Shown here: piece by piece, positions 25,364 to 40,599 of the stretch
How the letters are laid out: every line of letters begins with the position of its first letter
How positions within the stretch are numbered: position 1 is the first letter of the stretch
Notes under the pieces: generated by a model
Told to the model about the DNA's origin: nothing
Seen by the model: the letters and a program-made list of their open reading frames with translations, nothing else
Databases searched by the model: none
Position numbers and translations under genes: made by a program
NCBI GenBank assembly: GCA_037013685.1
Contig: CM072887.1
Span: 52,627,154-52,691,153 of the forward strand
From: Acridotheres tristis
Lineage: Eukaryota; Chordata; Aves; Passeriformes; Sturnidae
Direction: 5' to 3'
Length of the DNA: 64,000 bases

Positions 25364-28300
25364 GGAGAGTATAAAACTAGGGAGAAAAGCTTAGGAAGCA
25401 GCACTATCTGCTTTGGAGGGAGTACTTACCCATCTGCCCTTCTGGCCAGAGGTTTAATAGATTTCTATTTTTATAAAGGACATAAGGGGAGGGGGTGGCT
25501 CCATCAGTTTCCTACAGAAACCCAGCTGCCAAACTGGATGTGCCAAAGGGGAATTTTAGGGAATTTTAAAGAGATAACCTCTGCTGAGACTGCAATGTCA
25601 GCTTTGTAACCTCATGACTGGAACATGTGCAGTGAATGCTGGATTGAAAAAGCTGTGCTATGGGAGTTAGAAGAAAGAAAAGGAGAAAACAGGAACAGCA
25701 CGAACTGGGATTATTACTCTGTGATGAGAAGAGGACTGGAGCTAAACAACACTGTTAGTTCACTGTGAAAAAATACATCTATAGAGTAAGCTCACTTTGA
25801 TTTGAGTATTTATTGATAACCTCTGTGCACTTCCCTTCTCCCAGCCCTAATATGGTCTCTGCATTTTATGCTGATGCTGTTGTTCCATTTAGCAGGTCAC
25901 TTGCAGCATATTTTAAACAACACACGGACCCAAACTGACCTCTGGTTTAAATGTTCAGCACAGAAATTGCGGGGTAGGGATCGAGCAGGCAAGAGGAATG
26001 GGAGAAGAATACGAACACTGCTTATTAAGAGCAAACAATAAATAAATAAAGCATTAAATAACTGGTGCTTTAGTCCTTCAGCTTCTAGTCAGCTTTCCTT
26101 GTACATCAAGACAAAACTAAACTAAATCCCCTTCCTTTAAATTATCAAAACTTTTAAAAATTTATTTTACAGGAAACAGATAAAGAACTATGGCATGTAC
26201 TGCTATTTACTCACCAAGATCAGAATGTTTGAAGAATTTTAGTATGCTGAAGAAGGTGTAAAACATTTGTGATTCTAAACTAATATCAACATTCAAAATA
26301 GTAATGATAGCCAAAAACCCCACACAAATAGAGTAGCCACAAATACCTTCAAATGTCTATAAAAATCTATTATCAAGTTTTACTTGGGGATTAAAAAGGC
26401 GAAATTAGTGATTTGCAGTCAGACAAGTACATTTCTATACTAAATTACAGAAAAGGAAGTCACTTATGGGTAGGACCCCATTATAAAACACTTCTGATGT
26501 CCACCTTTTTTCTTCTGCTCCTCACATATAGCAGTATGCTTGAAGAACCATCCCTTTTACTACATTTAAAACACATGAGAAAAGATGATGTCACCTAGAA
26601 GAGAAGCAGTAATAAATACTCTTTTGCAGTGAAAGCAGGAATGCTTTATGATAAAATATAACAGCTCTTTAAAAAGAAACATTTCAAAGTAGCAGGAATG
26701 TTACAAAGGTAAAATAAATTAATAGCCTATGTTGTTAAAAACTATCTACAAATCTTTATAATCCAATTCTCTCAATAGCTTCAATATGTGGTGAATGTCA
26801 TTAAATTATCAATTTAAGAGAAAAATCTGTCTTCAAAACTTGAAGATATATATCCTGTTTAGCCTAATATTTGGGAGTTTTAGAAAATATTTTTTTCACA
26901 TTTTGGGTTAGTGATGGGATTTGGGGAGTGCTGCTTTATTTTATTTTAAGGGAAGACCTGTCAACTGAGGACCCTTAAAAATCCAGCTACAACTTCACAC
27001 CACAAGGCACCAGCTAATATATGCTATCTTTAACTAAACGTTAGTTTGTTTCACTAGTGTTTGTTCTTCTTTCTGGGCAGCACTTCATTGAGGATCTGCT
27101 CCCTTGAGGAAACATAAGCTGCTTCAGTGCAGTGTATCTCAACATCTCTGCAGAAGAAAAGACATGTAATCAAATAATTAGCCGCCAGTGTAACCATTCT
27201 GTGCTTTAGAAACAAAAACGTAGACAAGCACCTCTCTTTAAAAGCATTGCCTCCTTTGTTGCCTCTAACTGATCTAAAAATATTGTATCATCTTCAAGTC
27301 AAAAAGAAAACAACTTGTTACACTGCAAGTGGCTTTTCCATTGCCTTTCAGAGAGAAAAGTCAGAAGATTTTTGCTCTCGGAAAAAAAGTATTTCTGTGA
27401 TGTATTGTAAATCTTTACCTCCCTCAATTGGGAGGTAGGTTTTTATGCCTTTCAAAATTTATTATGTCTGCTCGACTGTGCTTTCCTAAAGATCCCTTTC
27501 AGCTTCTGCTCCAACTAGCAAGTGAAAATTCTCTCAAGTGCAGTAATGTAAAAGGAGTAGGAAAGAAATTCAACACATGAACAGAGCAGACCCACAATGT
27601 AGTGCAGTGCTTTGCACAGCCTACAAAGCACATTAATGGCTCAATTCATGGAATACCCAAATTCAAAGTAGTTGCTCTGTGGGTCTTATAACTTATTAAA
27701 TTTGATATTATAAATAAAACCATGAAGTCGGTCCCAGATGAAATGCTTACATTTCCAAAGAAACCCTACAAATTCAGCAAAATCTTGAGCCTTTTCTATA
27801 CATCTTTCCTAACCACATCCTATTTATTTCCACTATGTGTGATTCAACTTCCAACTCTACAAACTACTATGAAATTTAAAATTTTAATCATAAGAGTAGT
27901 GCCACAGAGCTTAACAGAGTCAATGTCACTAACGCAACCAGTGATGCACACATCAACCTACTGAGCTGAGGGATTTATACCACAATATCCTTGGGGCAAT
28001 GAATATTTTTCCTACATGTCACAAAGCAGCACGTAATTTTGCTGGAAAACAGGAAATTCAGATTTCAGTTTTAAAATTTTACCAGCAAGCCCAAAGAGGA
28101 GAGCAGAGAGCCCAGAAAAAGCTCTGCAATGTCAGATTAAAAGAACTCCACAATCTTCCATCTCATGATGGTAGTCAGGAAAGGTTTCATACAAGATATG
28201 ATAAAAGAAAGTTGTGATTAACTGGAAAACCAACTTTTCCTGCTGCCATTCTTAGCAATCTTTTTCTACTTTTGTCTAAAGCAAAAGACTATACTACTTC

Positions 28301-29062
28301 TACTAAAAAAAAAAAAAACAACACAAAACCAGTTTCAACTACACTAACTATACCTCCGCTACATTTTTCCTGCTGTTAAGCTTATTCAGTAAGTAAAAAA
28401 GGGAAAAAATCACACACAGACACTATCAAATTCACCATCAGAGAAACAAGCAACCATTAGCCTAGCAATGACTCTTTCTCTGATATTTCAGATCTCATAT
28501 ATATATATTTATATTCAGATATATACACTGCATTAGATATTTAACACTTTCTTGAATAGCAAATTCATCCTTCATGTGCATGAAGTGCAGTAAATTCTGT
28601 CATAATTATAAGAGTGCAGGACAACCCTGATAATTTTAATTACTGGGAAGCTTGTCTTGTGTCTCTGAACACCATCAGTAACAAGGTATATACAAGTAAG
28701 ACACATAGAAATGGAAGCCAAGGCTGTTTTAGCAAAATTGTCTCTTACTAATACATTAGAATTGCAGGGTTTGGTTTCGTGACCAAGTATGAGCAAGTAT
28801 ATTCCACTGACTTTCGTAAGATGAATTGATTATTACCATGACATTTCAACCACACACAAAAGAGAAAGGTGACACTACAGCAGAAATGTGCTATCAGTTC
28901 AGCAGCAGTGATTTACAGAAAGAGCTTTTAGAGTTTATACTAACAGGGTTATTTCATGAGCTGAAAATAGTTTTATTCCCTTATGTCAAATAACATTTAT
29001 GTATCTGTAATGTGCACCATACCATAAAAAGAGAGACATGAAGAAAAACATGACTTTACAGA

Positions 29063-29096
29063 CATGACTACCAGCAATACATGACTACCAGCAATA
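29063..29096. repeat. 17-bp tandem duplication followed by a small inverted repeat
   Basis: CATGACTACCAGCAATA occurs twice head to tail. The second copy runs into GCAATAC..GTATTGC, seven-base arms that could form a short stem. It is a small local event with no known function. Confidence 0.8.
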
Positions 29097-29529
29097 CTAT
29101 CAGTATTGCTTTATAAATAAAGCTGAAGTAAACAAAATCTGCATATAAATAACATTTCTTATACCAACTATTAAATACATTGACAGAACCAAACAGCAGC
29201 AAAATGTTGCTTATGGGTAAAAATCTCTGCTTTTATTTTAAAGTTATAAACAAAGTATTTATTTTTGCAATCATCAAAGCAAGCAGCTGACTTTTGATTT
29301 TGCCTGTGAGGAGCACATGTCTACAAGTAAAGGGAGAGAGGAAAAAAACCCCAACATTGTAGAAGAGAAAAAGACACAAGTGAGGTTTCACACTATTGAC
29401 AAGGCTTATAATCCAGAAAAATCTGCCGTGTGAGCCAAGGCACGGCAACATAGCATTTAGGCACATAGAGGAGAAATGCTTGTAAATTCCACTGGTCCAA
29501 TGAGCAGAGACACAGTTTTCATAATTTTA

Positions 29530-29700
29530 TCATTGTGCTCCACGGCTGAGCGGCTGTCAGGCCAATGGCAAGGCACAGGTTCCCATTTGAATGACATATG
29601 GGTTCACCCAACCAGAGAGATGTTAGAGCATTAAATACCACAAACAGACAGGACAAGAATACAAAAGGCCAAATTAGCGCTCGCGCAACGGCGCGCTCAG
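29530..29700. promoter_or_regulatory. Small CpG cluster with CCAAT box; candidate intronic regulatory element
   Basis: Six CpGs sit within 18 bases (29678-29695, AGCGCTCGCGCAACGGCGCG). An NF-Y-type CCAAT (GGCCAATGG, 29560-29568) lies about 110 bases away. A CAGGCAG/CTGCCTG hairpin follows at about 29698-29715. In between is CATTTGAATGACATATG, with POU- and E-box-like sites. The surrounding sequence is strongly CpG-depleted, so an unmethylated state in the germ line is plausible. Motif readings are by eye, and no promoter core (TATA or Inr) stands out. Confidence 0.35.
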
Positions 29701-32700
29701 GCAGGGGCCTGCCTGCTCCAAGCCAGCACCTCTGCCAGGTCCCCAGCCCTGGGAAAACCGTGTCCTCCAGGTAACAGTCTCTCACCTCATAAAACTCAAA
29801 AGACACGCTGAAAAATTGTACTTCAAAGTGTGGCGGGAAAATAAGAAAATGTGTATTTTTAAGATACTGGAAATGTAGATTTAAGACATGTGGGGAGTGA
29901 GAAGGGAGCAAGAATTATTCTTTCCCACAGTATTTCTAAAAAAGTGCCATGGAAAACACATTTTACCTTTGTAGAAAGCTGTTCTTCAGACAGAAGCGTT
30001 TAACATGTTATATAAACATGTTATGCAGTGAAATGTAAAACACAGGGGGATTTTCATCACATTTATTGCATTTGTTAGCCAAAACGTAGTAGTCTTGTAA
30101 TCACTGCCACTGCTGTAGTAAAACATTTCAGTAATATTAACAAAAAAGTGCTTTCAGACAGGCTAGTCGAAGGGGAAAGAGATTATATGGAACAATTTGG
30201 ACCTAAACAGAACAAAACAACAAAACCAAATAAAACCCCCAAAGAACTGCAGATGAGCATGCAAAAGGAGATCGTGGGGCTGATTTCAACTAGCAATTCA
30301 CCATGCCCTGAAATTCTCTTTTATGAAAATACCAAACCCAAGTCACATAAATTACTGAACACAGCTGTCCCCTCCCTGCACAATGTGATGCAGCAACACA
30401 GGAACCACATACCACCACCAGTCCACAGGAGAGGTTCAGACTTCAGGGACCTGATGGAGGAATTGCATTAGCAATTTTCAGTCCAAGTCAAGAAGTTCAC
30501 CATGATGGCATATAATGAGCACCACCTTTGCACAGCAGGATTTGCAAAAGCAAAGCAGAGAACAGTCTTTACTCAGGCTGCCCAAGTGATCCTGCCTGTA
30601 CACAGACAAGTTGTCAGGTGAGGAGGAGTGGGCACCTTCACCCCTGCCCCTCATCCTGCACCCAATCTGCTGCAGCCTCCCCAAAGTTCAAACCAACTCC
30701 AGAAAGTGGCAGAGATGGTGCCTTCCACCAACTTCAAGGGAATTTTTCTTCTCAGTCTTTCTGTGCTCTATTTTCACTCAGCAGATCTCTCTACACGTGG
30801 TCTCTTTAGATTTATTTTATAGTACCAGGATTCTCTTCTGTTTGTACTGTGGTTTTCATGCTCTCATTCATTTTACCTTTTCAGTGCTAATGCTATCATC
30901 TATGCATAACACTTGGGAGACTCCAACGTTCTCCATCAATAAACCAAAAGGACCCGGAGGGAGGATTATCTTTGGGCATACATTCAAAATACCTGTTCAG
31001 ATCAAGGGTACTGATTAATTACTGCAGCTCAAATGTCACTGACAGTCTCTTACCAACCAAGAGGAAGACTACTGCTGCAAGAGCAGCAATCCATAATAAT
31101 CTTTATTAAAAGTTATTTAATCAGATATTGCTTATATTTTAAGTGGTTCAATTTGTACTTTACTAGCAAAAATAAATATTTTTTATGACAATAGTGAATT
31201 GTTAGGAAAAACAACAACAAAGTCGTTTCTTTCCTTAAAAATTCCAGCACTGTATCACTATCTGCTACAATATCTCCACATGCTTCATATGGTAGATCCC
31301 AGAAAACTGTTTACAGGTTAAACTTTGCCCCAAAGTTTATCCCAGCAGTATCTTTTTACTTCTGAATTTGTTTTGCCTGAGAAGTTAATATTCCAGCGTA
31401 ACTTTGAACTGAACACATCCAACTAGTATCCTCTTATTGCCTTTTTTTTGTAATTACTAAGAACTTATTTCAGGACTATATACACCAAAATACTGAAAGA
31501 AAGTCTGTCTGACTCAAGAAAAACCCCACATTCAGTTAAGTATCTCCCTAACTGTTCTCCATATAAGCAAGCTGGATGCCACCTGAATGCACAAGATGAA
31601 GAGCAAATGAATCAAACACTAGGAAATGCACTCCTAAGTTATTTTAACATCTAACAGTAGAAATTGTTTCAAAGCTCCCCATACATACACACACAGAACA
31701 GTGCTGGCAAAACGAAAAGCAGATATGAAGCAGAATTGTCACTGATGTTCTCCCTAAAATACTATCTTAGGGAACGACTCTCATATCCTCTAGGCTAATC
31801 CATTCCCGTGCTCTGTGTTGGAAGATGATACTCATATTAAAAGATCTATCAAAGCCTGCCCTACCTTAGACAAGGAAGAAGTCAGCACAGCTATAATGGG
31901 AGAGAAATCTTCTGAGCCATATGCAGAGCATCTCCCCCCTTGCCATTATCTCTCCCCACTCTACCATGCTGAGGGAAGTTGGCAAACTGAGACAGAATTC
32001 CCAATTCAAAAAAGCAGGAGCTTTCAAAAGAGCTTAAGAAAAGGGAGAGTAAGGCTGAAGATTAATAGGATCTTTAGAGTTCACCAAAGTGCAGGACAGA
32101 GGGAGAAAAATAAAATTGATGTCTATGATATTTCAAAATAAAAGAAATGTGAAAACCACTTTTTCCTTAGAAGCTGAAATTTTTAGTTATGAGGATGAAT
32201 TTTTCAATGTCTGATATGAAGATGTGAAAGTTCCTGAGGGTTAGTTCAGGTGTTTTGTTTAGTTTTAAATAAAACAATACACTAAAGCATGGCAGAAATT
32301 ATTAGAAGTGGTTTTTAACCAGGAAGTTTTCAACTCAGAATGAAAGCATTATCATACATACACACAGAAAAAGAAAAAAAACCAAAGTCTGTCAAAACAG
32401 AAAACCAAAGTAAGTTACAAAATCTGAATATTTAGATTTGACTGTAGCTGCCAAGAACATAAAAGTTATAACTTACAACAGTAAAAAAAAAGTTAGTTAA
32501 AAGAAAACCAGTATTTGGGGTGGGGGGAGAAGCAAAACTTTTGAAATTCCCACCAAGTACTTCTTTTGAACCTGATTTTCTTCTGATGATACTATAACTA
32601 TGACAAAAATTCATCACCCAGTAGAAAACTACACTTACCACATTTTCCAGAAGCTTACAGGTAACCAAACAAATGCACTGCAATACACCATCCTACTTTG

Positions 32701-34947
32701 GTAACGTGGAAATTAATAAGCACTTAATATAGACACAATAGATATGCACTTACAACAGACTTAGACAGAACAAAGATAATCTGAGTTAAAACTTATACAT
32801 TGTGTTATAGTCTGCTTAATGTAGTGTTCACATAAACCTGTAGGCAGACACACACACTGAGCTGAGTCACAGTAGAACATGACTTCCTTGGAGGCGACGG
32901 TAATTTTAACATGAAAAATGCTGAACCCACCGACAGAGCTCCAGGACACTAACAGGCCTTTTCTAACTCCTTTTCTCTGAAACATAAACAACTTGACATC
33001 AATAAAATGAACAAATCATTCTTCCAAAGTTAATGAAAGTGGAGTTATGATACTAAATATACTGGTATCCTCTCTAAAATTGCTCTGAAACCAAAAGCAC
33101 CAAAGACCTGAATAACACTGATGAAAATATTTTCAGCTCAGAAAGTAACATAGGCTTGATGGTCAATGTTTGGGCTGCACAGCTCGAGGGTTTTTCAAAG
33201 ATGAGATTTTAGTCGAATCCCAAGCTCCAAGGGCAATGAAGCCTCACAAGCTATTGTTTCTCCCACCCAGGGGCAGCAAAGCCCTTGCATGAATATCATC
33301 TGAACTAACAACCAAACAAGACTAGAGTAAATAAATATGGCTCATCGAATACTTACCAATGCAAACTTCAAACAGGAGAAACAGGAGACTTTCTTTTTAA
33401 GTTTTAAGGACAGTATCCAACTGTTTGCACCCATTCTACTCCCTGACCCAAGTTGTATGGAAATGGTAAGAGCTCCACCACCACTATGAGCAGCTGTAAG
33501 AATGGACAGCTATCCTCATATTTCATCTAATTGAAAGAAGACACAAAAAAAGTCATGCCTAAATTCATTCCATCTTCAGTGCTTTTTCAACTCCTGACCA
33601 AGCAGTACTTTAATGGAGTGACAAAAAGACAATGATGGGAGAGGGGATGGACATAGGGAAGCACATTAACAAGGCAACGATGCCCATCCTTCAAACGTAT
33701 TTTTTTTCCTTTCAGTTAAAGCTGTTTCTAGATTTAGGGTATACTTAGAAAAATATCCTGTATTTCTGCTTTCAGACCCAATGAGATAGACACTAAAGTC
33801 CTGCAGGAAGATAGGTAAGTCTTGGGCAGTCACCCAGGAGGAGGAAGGTTTCAGGTATTAAGATGTAAAACTGCACTGAAAATACAGGCTAGGCAGAAAG
33901 CTAATGATGGTTTGATAAACCTTATTAAAAACCCCACATGGATAGATGGCAGTCAGTGCCTATTATTGCAAGGCTTGGATGGGATTACTTTAATTAATGT
34001 TCTACCTAAACTCTTACTTCAATAGCTACTAATTACCATTAAGAACTACCAGCTATATCCGCAGATTAAACATTTTTCCCCACCCCAAAGACTCAATTTT
34101 AGAAGCTGCTTCTACAACAAATTATTTGTTATATTGTTTATAGTGCCATAGAAACCTCTACATCCTTTTAAATTTGTGGTAAGATCCTTTGATAGAGGTC
34201 CTTAAAAAAACTTTTTGAACAGATACTCACAAAACAAATGCTTCTTTACTCTATGCTGAAAGAGTGTGAAAAAATGTCAATATACTACATAACTTTAAAG
34301 CAAAATTAGAGGACTCCCAGTATTTGATGCAATTTTCAAATTGACTTAAATCCTGTAGCTTTCCCTTTCTTTCTGAATGCACCAACAAATAGAGAAATAA
34401 GAAAGAGCTTGTCTTGAAGATGCAATTTTTTTATAGATTGATGTAGTCTCTTTTAAAGGGATATAATTTTACAATCCCTCACAGGTGAGATAGTGGGTTT
34501 AATATCTAAAGGAAAGTATGTATTTGTCTTTATGTCAATCTGCATGAATGAAAAATCACTGGTAAAGTAGCAATAAAATACATGCACTTCAAGGATCCAT
34601 CTACATTCCTATTTTGTGCCTCAGATTTGAGGTATTATTTGCCATACTCAGAAATGTAGTATTTCTGTATGCACACACATTAATCTTGACAAAAAGATCT
34701 TATTTCAGTTATGCTGATCCTATTTTAAAATTTATTTAATATGTAGCTATAAAAGGCAAATACTATTTTATAATTGAAAAGGACATCACAGTTGAGAAGT
34801 ATCCCTGATTGAAAGCACTATCTGAGCAGTTAAAAGAAAAATTCTACTGTCTTTCCTTTAAAAATCAATAGAAGAAGACAGCTATGTACAGATTTGGAGG
34901 AACTAATAAACAAATTGCAAGAAGAACAAAAGCCTTAGCAGCTTCAT

Positions 34948-34960
34948 ACACACACACACA
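34948..34960. repeat. Short (CA)n microsatellite
   Basis: Thirteen bases of alternating A and C. It is a minor simple repeat inside the large intron. Confidence 0.75.
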
Positions 34961-37900
34961 TAAAAACTCAATCATATTTTTCCCCACAGTACTGTGAATT
35001 TAATAGAAACTATGCTGTGTATATCTATGAGATGCTGTATTTAAGAATTTTTGTATCTCTTTATAGATATCCACAAATTTCAGTAAACAATTATATAGGC
35101 TTACAGTTTGAAAAAAGTGAATAAAAAATGAACAATTCTAGTAGAGAATATCTTTGAAAAAGAAATTTAGTCTATTCTCCTGCAAGACAGAACCTCCCTT
35201 TATATTTCTCAACTGTGAAACTGCATGAGAGCATAATGGTTTTAGTATAGCCAAAACAATAGCTTTGTACAAGCAAGAAACCACAAAGAACAAAAAATTA
35301 ATGTAAAACCAACAGAATTCTGTACAACAATTATGATTTAAAAGTGACTATTAGCACAGCTACAATACTTCAGACAAAATTTTTAACAACATTTGCTTTC
35401 TCCATCTGTCTTTTTTAAAGACTTATTTCAGCAGTGAGTCAGATTTTGGACAACATTTGATGTGGTGCCATTTAAAAAGTAAGAGAAATAAAAAGGAGGA
35501 GATTTTGTGAAATAAATTCTGCCAAAATCCAAGGCAGATCTGGAATATGACAACAAATCCATGTCAAATAACAGTCTGCCTGATGTTTAGATTGTTAAGA
35601 TTATTTAGGAAACGTGGAGAAAAAAGTAAGCTTTCCAAACAGTCTTAGGGAACTTAAGATTCCAGTGTATGTAGCATATTATGAGAAAATTAATAGATAC
35701 ATGAATTTAATTAAATGATTCTGTGTTTGCCTATTGCTGTTATACACAGAGGAGCAATCATACGCTGGTAGCAGATCCATGTCATTAGAAAGACTTCTGC
35801 AATTTTTCTTTTCCATGTACAAAAGCAACTACACATCCACGACGACAGCAGCAAGAGGACCAACTATCACAGTCTTTTAGTCTTGTTATTCACCTTTGCT
35901 ACCAGTGTTGTACAGGTTCTTTTCTACCACAACTAAGGAGAACAAAAACCATTTCAAAAAGCTGGATGGAGGGGACAGCATTTTGGTGAGTGGCTTTCTG
36001 GCACAGAGAACAAGTTCATAAGGTAAGAGTGCACTGACAGCACATTTTCTTTAAAAAAAAAAACCAACAAAAAAAATTACTAGCCCATTAAGAGTGCCAA
36101 CCTAAACAATGCTTTTCTATCATCCTTCTGAATAAATGAGAAGTTTGAGAAGTCAGAAAAAGCATCTTGACAAAATCCTCTTCCATAAACCTAGGAGAAA
36201 ATAATGGAAACTTATCAATTCCTTTTAAACATTTATTAGGTCCAGCATGGGACTGTTGGGCAGAAGAGCAAAAAGCACTGCCACACAGTTTTGGCAGACC
36301 CAGTTGCAGCCATCAAGGTGCCTTGTTCAATGACATGAGCCTTAATTAACCAATTATGTCTTATTTTTAAGTTATTCTGACTGTGGCAATGCAACAAAGC
36401 AAGTTGATCTAACTGCCAAGTGCCAGAGATTCACCTCCTCTCAATCCTCCTGGCACATACTCCCTATTTTTTATTGCATGGCTTTGGCATCAGCCTACCC
36501 ATGAGCTGAGCCATTTTAGCACACTGAACCTACAGAAAACTAAGCCTTCTCCCTTCCTTCCCAACAAAAAAGACCTCAAAAGCCTCCCACCCATTCAGCA
36601 AAACATTGCTAAGGTTCACGAAAATTAGGAATGTACTGGACTGACCCAAGGAGATCCAACTGGAATCAGTGTGCTGCAAGGAACAGAAAGGCATTCAAAA
36701 TTAAGAAAACTGTTTTCCACAGTTGCCCAAGTCTGACTCAGATTTGTAACACCAGTAAGCGCCATATAACAGCAATGTGATTGATGCACACTGCATTTTG
36801 CATCATGCAAAGCAGAAAAAGCATAAGAGAATCTCAGAAGCGTAAAAAAATCACTCCAACATCCAAGACATTAAATACATACATACACACACATCTATAC
36901 TTAACACAGACATCCTCACTGAATTTTGTTAGTAATTAGTCCTTCATCTGAAAATACTTAAGTAATTCACATTGATGCATAAAATACATCAGTGAAGCTG
37001 ACAGATATTATTACCTCAGTAGAGACTGCATATTAAACCTTTCATTCAAATCTATGGCAGAGCAATGAAGCCCACCACCTACTCTCAACTCTTTGGAACA
37101 AACTCTCCCTATATGGAATTACATTTTGCCTGTTATCATTTCCTAACAATTTAATTTGCTAAGTATTTTTTCCCAATTCCTTTCTTCCAAATACGTTGTA
37201 ATGTGTCTAGCATACTGTAGTTTTTTTAAGCACTTGGGTAGTCAATGCACATATATAATCCCGTTTTCAAAGTCATAACATGCCTCGAGGGATGTGAAAG
37301 GTGTTAGGAAAAATAAATAAGGCAGCAAGAGATTTTGGTTCAGTCAACCAGCCTAAAGTTACATTTTTCTAAGTACTTGTATGTATTCTTAGCCACTTTT
37401 AAGTATGTGTTAAAAGCACAGAAACAATAAAGAATTTGTAGCTCTTCAGTGAGCCATGAAAACCTCTGCAGCTCCCTGGTGTACATGCAGAGAAGTAATG
37501 GGTGAAGAAGAAAGATGGTCACCTTCTCACTACTAACTGGATTTGGGTGTTCAGCCTACTTAAGCTCTTGAGTAACAATTTACTTCAATGGCTAAACCAA
37601 AACCAGTATTTAAGAAACTCAACAAATTTATAACAAAAGCTACTGAAACCCCTTGCAGAGAAAAGCCAAAAATTATCTGAAAGTTAGAGACTACATAAAT
37701 TATTTTTAAAACACTGTTGTTAGGACATTGCCAGGACTCTTCAAACATAAAAGGCTAACATCTTATTTGTTCAATCTGCACAGTGCATGTCTATATGGTT
37801 ACAAAACCAATAGCATTTTTAATATTTTTTCCTCAAGCTTTGTATTTCAGTAATAGTTTTCTGAAAAACACAGCTGAAAAACACATAAATGAGACATCTC

Positions 37901-40599
37901 CAGAACAATCTCAAAAAGTTGCAGAAAACCAAGAAGGGATGAAGTGAGAAAGAAAAGCCTAGATTTTTAAAATATTGCCATTACGAAGGGTATCAAGGTA
38001 AAAACTGAACGGATGAATTGAAGATACGCTCAGTGCTCAAAGCACATTTCTGAAATACAAGATAACAATTTGTCTGAGAACATCTTCTCTTTATCTCCCT
38101 CTGAGGGTTGTAAGATTATTAATCTTCAGAGCACAAATCACTGCAAAACTACAATTCCCAATGTACCCTGCAGCCCATTCAATTACCTGAAGTACATGAG
38201 TCCTTGCTAAGAGGAGGCAGATAAGTTTTAAGAAAACATAAACCTAGCTCTGCTGGGCAGTTTCCAGCTTTTAGTGGCTGGACATGTATTTTTTTTCCCA
38301 TGCTCTACTCTTCTTGCAGAAAAAGAGGTAGAGAATTAATCAATTGAGTGAAGCTGAGTATTTTTGGTTTCCTGTGGAAGAACAAACTCAAGGTGATACT
38401 GCAAATACATAACTGCTGCTGGGATGAATTTTGGCAAGGCCCTCTATGCAATTCTGTATGGTACCCAATAGCCTCAGAGCAAAAGGGTATGTTACTAGGT
38501 TTCCACTATCCTCAAGATGCTTCAGGTGACCGACAGAAGAAATGGAACACAAGCTCAAATAATGAAGTGGCACCTGCAAACAGGAAAAAAACCCTCTGGC
38601 GTAGTGCAGAGAACAGGATCAATCCAGGACAAATGTTTGTTTCTCCTCTCTGAGTTTACAACTGCACCTGTGATCCTGCACTCTGGAGCAGCTCTTTCCA
38701 GACAGAGGGACAATGTCCTATCTACTGCTGTAAAAGAAAGCCTGCACGTGGCACACGCATGCCTGCAGTAAGGATGATGCTATAGGACACAGGTACATCC
38801 TTTCCAGGCCTGGAGTCACAGCTACCACACCAGGGATTGATACCACACACTCTTGTTATGATTAACTGCCCAACGTGATTTTACGCATTAAATGATGAAA
38901 ATGAAAGGGGATGGTTAGGGGGAAATGTTTTTATCCTCTTGGCTTGGCTGAGCTTCATGACCTCAGCCACGTCCCACTGCCTGGCTCCTCCATCCCACTA
39001 TTCAAGCTCAGGTAACTCAAGTGCTGCATTAAGGATGGAGCAGAGAGATGCCCATACCACATAAGCACAAGAGGCTCTGGCAGTACCAAATTGCCAATGA
39101 AGTCGCCGCAGTGTCCACCAGCTAGAAAATATCCACCCAGATGTCAGTGAAAGCAAAGATCCCTCCAATGTACATCATAAGAATTCACAAACCACCACGT
39201 AAAAGTGACTAATTACATTTATTGCATCCACTGCTTCAGCAGCAAAAGAACAAAAAACCCAAACCTTGTACAGAACACCACTGTTAGTCTCTATAAAAGT
39301 GAAGAAGATAGATTGGGAAGCATGCAAGGGAATTAGCTGCCACCCCACAGAGAAAAAAAGGGAGTCTCACCCAGGAGGTGGCCAACACCAGTTTGTCCCA
39401 CCAGGGCCCCAGTGGGTCAAAGTAAGCTGGGTATTAAACTCTACCTCACAGAAGATTCAGACACTTGGAATTTGGTGCCTGTTCCAGTACCCACCCCATT
39501 ACCATATTAACCACTGGGGAGGAGGCAGATGACATGCACCAAATTTACTGCCTGGTACTGCAAAACCATTAATTTATCTTACAGCTATTTTACTGGCACA
39601 ACCCCTGCTCTATAATGGTGCTCTTTTCCTGACTATGAGAAATTATTGGGCAGTTTGTGCTAACTGCTTTCCCATCATGTTTCATTTCCAAACACCATCT
39701 TCTGTCAGTTTATTCCCATTCAACCCAAAGTGACTGTCAGCATGAATACAGATGATCTGTTCATTTTTATAATGGTGTAATTTTGAGAGCAGTTTCCACC
39801 TCCCCTACTCCTTGAACTTAAAAGGTCAACCAAACCCAACAAAACAAAAATAAAAACAAAAACTAAGGAAAAAATGGAATTGAACAAAAATCCACCAAAG
39901 CACAGGTAAATTAAATCTCAATATTATGGGACATACCTTCTGTGTATGTCACTGATCCATTTGTCTTTTACTTTGTTTGAGAAAAGACAAGAAATGTGGA
40001 AAATAGAAAAGAAACAACCCAATGAAAGGGGAAAAAAACCCAACCAAGCCCCAGAATCACCCTACTGCTACCTGTTTTATCTGCACATAAACATTTTGAA
40101 CCAAAAATAGGCAAATTCTGCTTTTATATTCCTGTTTATTCCACTAATTTTAACATTTACCAAAAGGAGAAGCCCTTCCTGAGGGGATGAACCTTCCTCC
40201 TCCAGCACCCACAAATGTCTATCTGCACTGGAAACAGTCTCAAAAACCAGCAAACACCAGAAAAGATTGGGAGCATGTAGGGTTAAAAAGAAAATAAGGA
40301 ATCCCTGGAAATGGTCCTGCGCTGCAATTACGTAACTTGATATCAAAGGTGCGAAAGCTAGAATGAAAATATTTGATGTGACAGCTCTTCACCTCAGTTG
40401 TAGCATGCCCTATCTAAATAGCAGGAGAGCAGATGGTAATTTTCAAGCACATTTAGACCGGAATGCAAACGATACTTAAAAATAAATACATAAATAAACA
40501 AATAACACTATACATGGAATAAATAAAGTGAAGCCTGTGGAGGGGGAGAGAGCTAACCAATATAATCGAAGGGAAAAAAACCCACTACGGCACACAAAT

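Noticed and set aside
25364..25600. Processed retrocopy ending in the long A/T tract
   Set aside because: The sequence next to the tract shows no coding similarity, no clear target-site duplication and no recognisable parent gene.
30001..30023. TAACATGTT/AACATGTTA inverted repeat
   Set aside because: Nine-base AT-rich arms with a five-base loop; common by chance.
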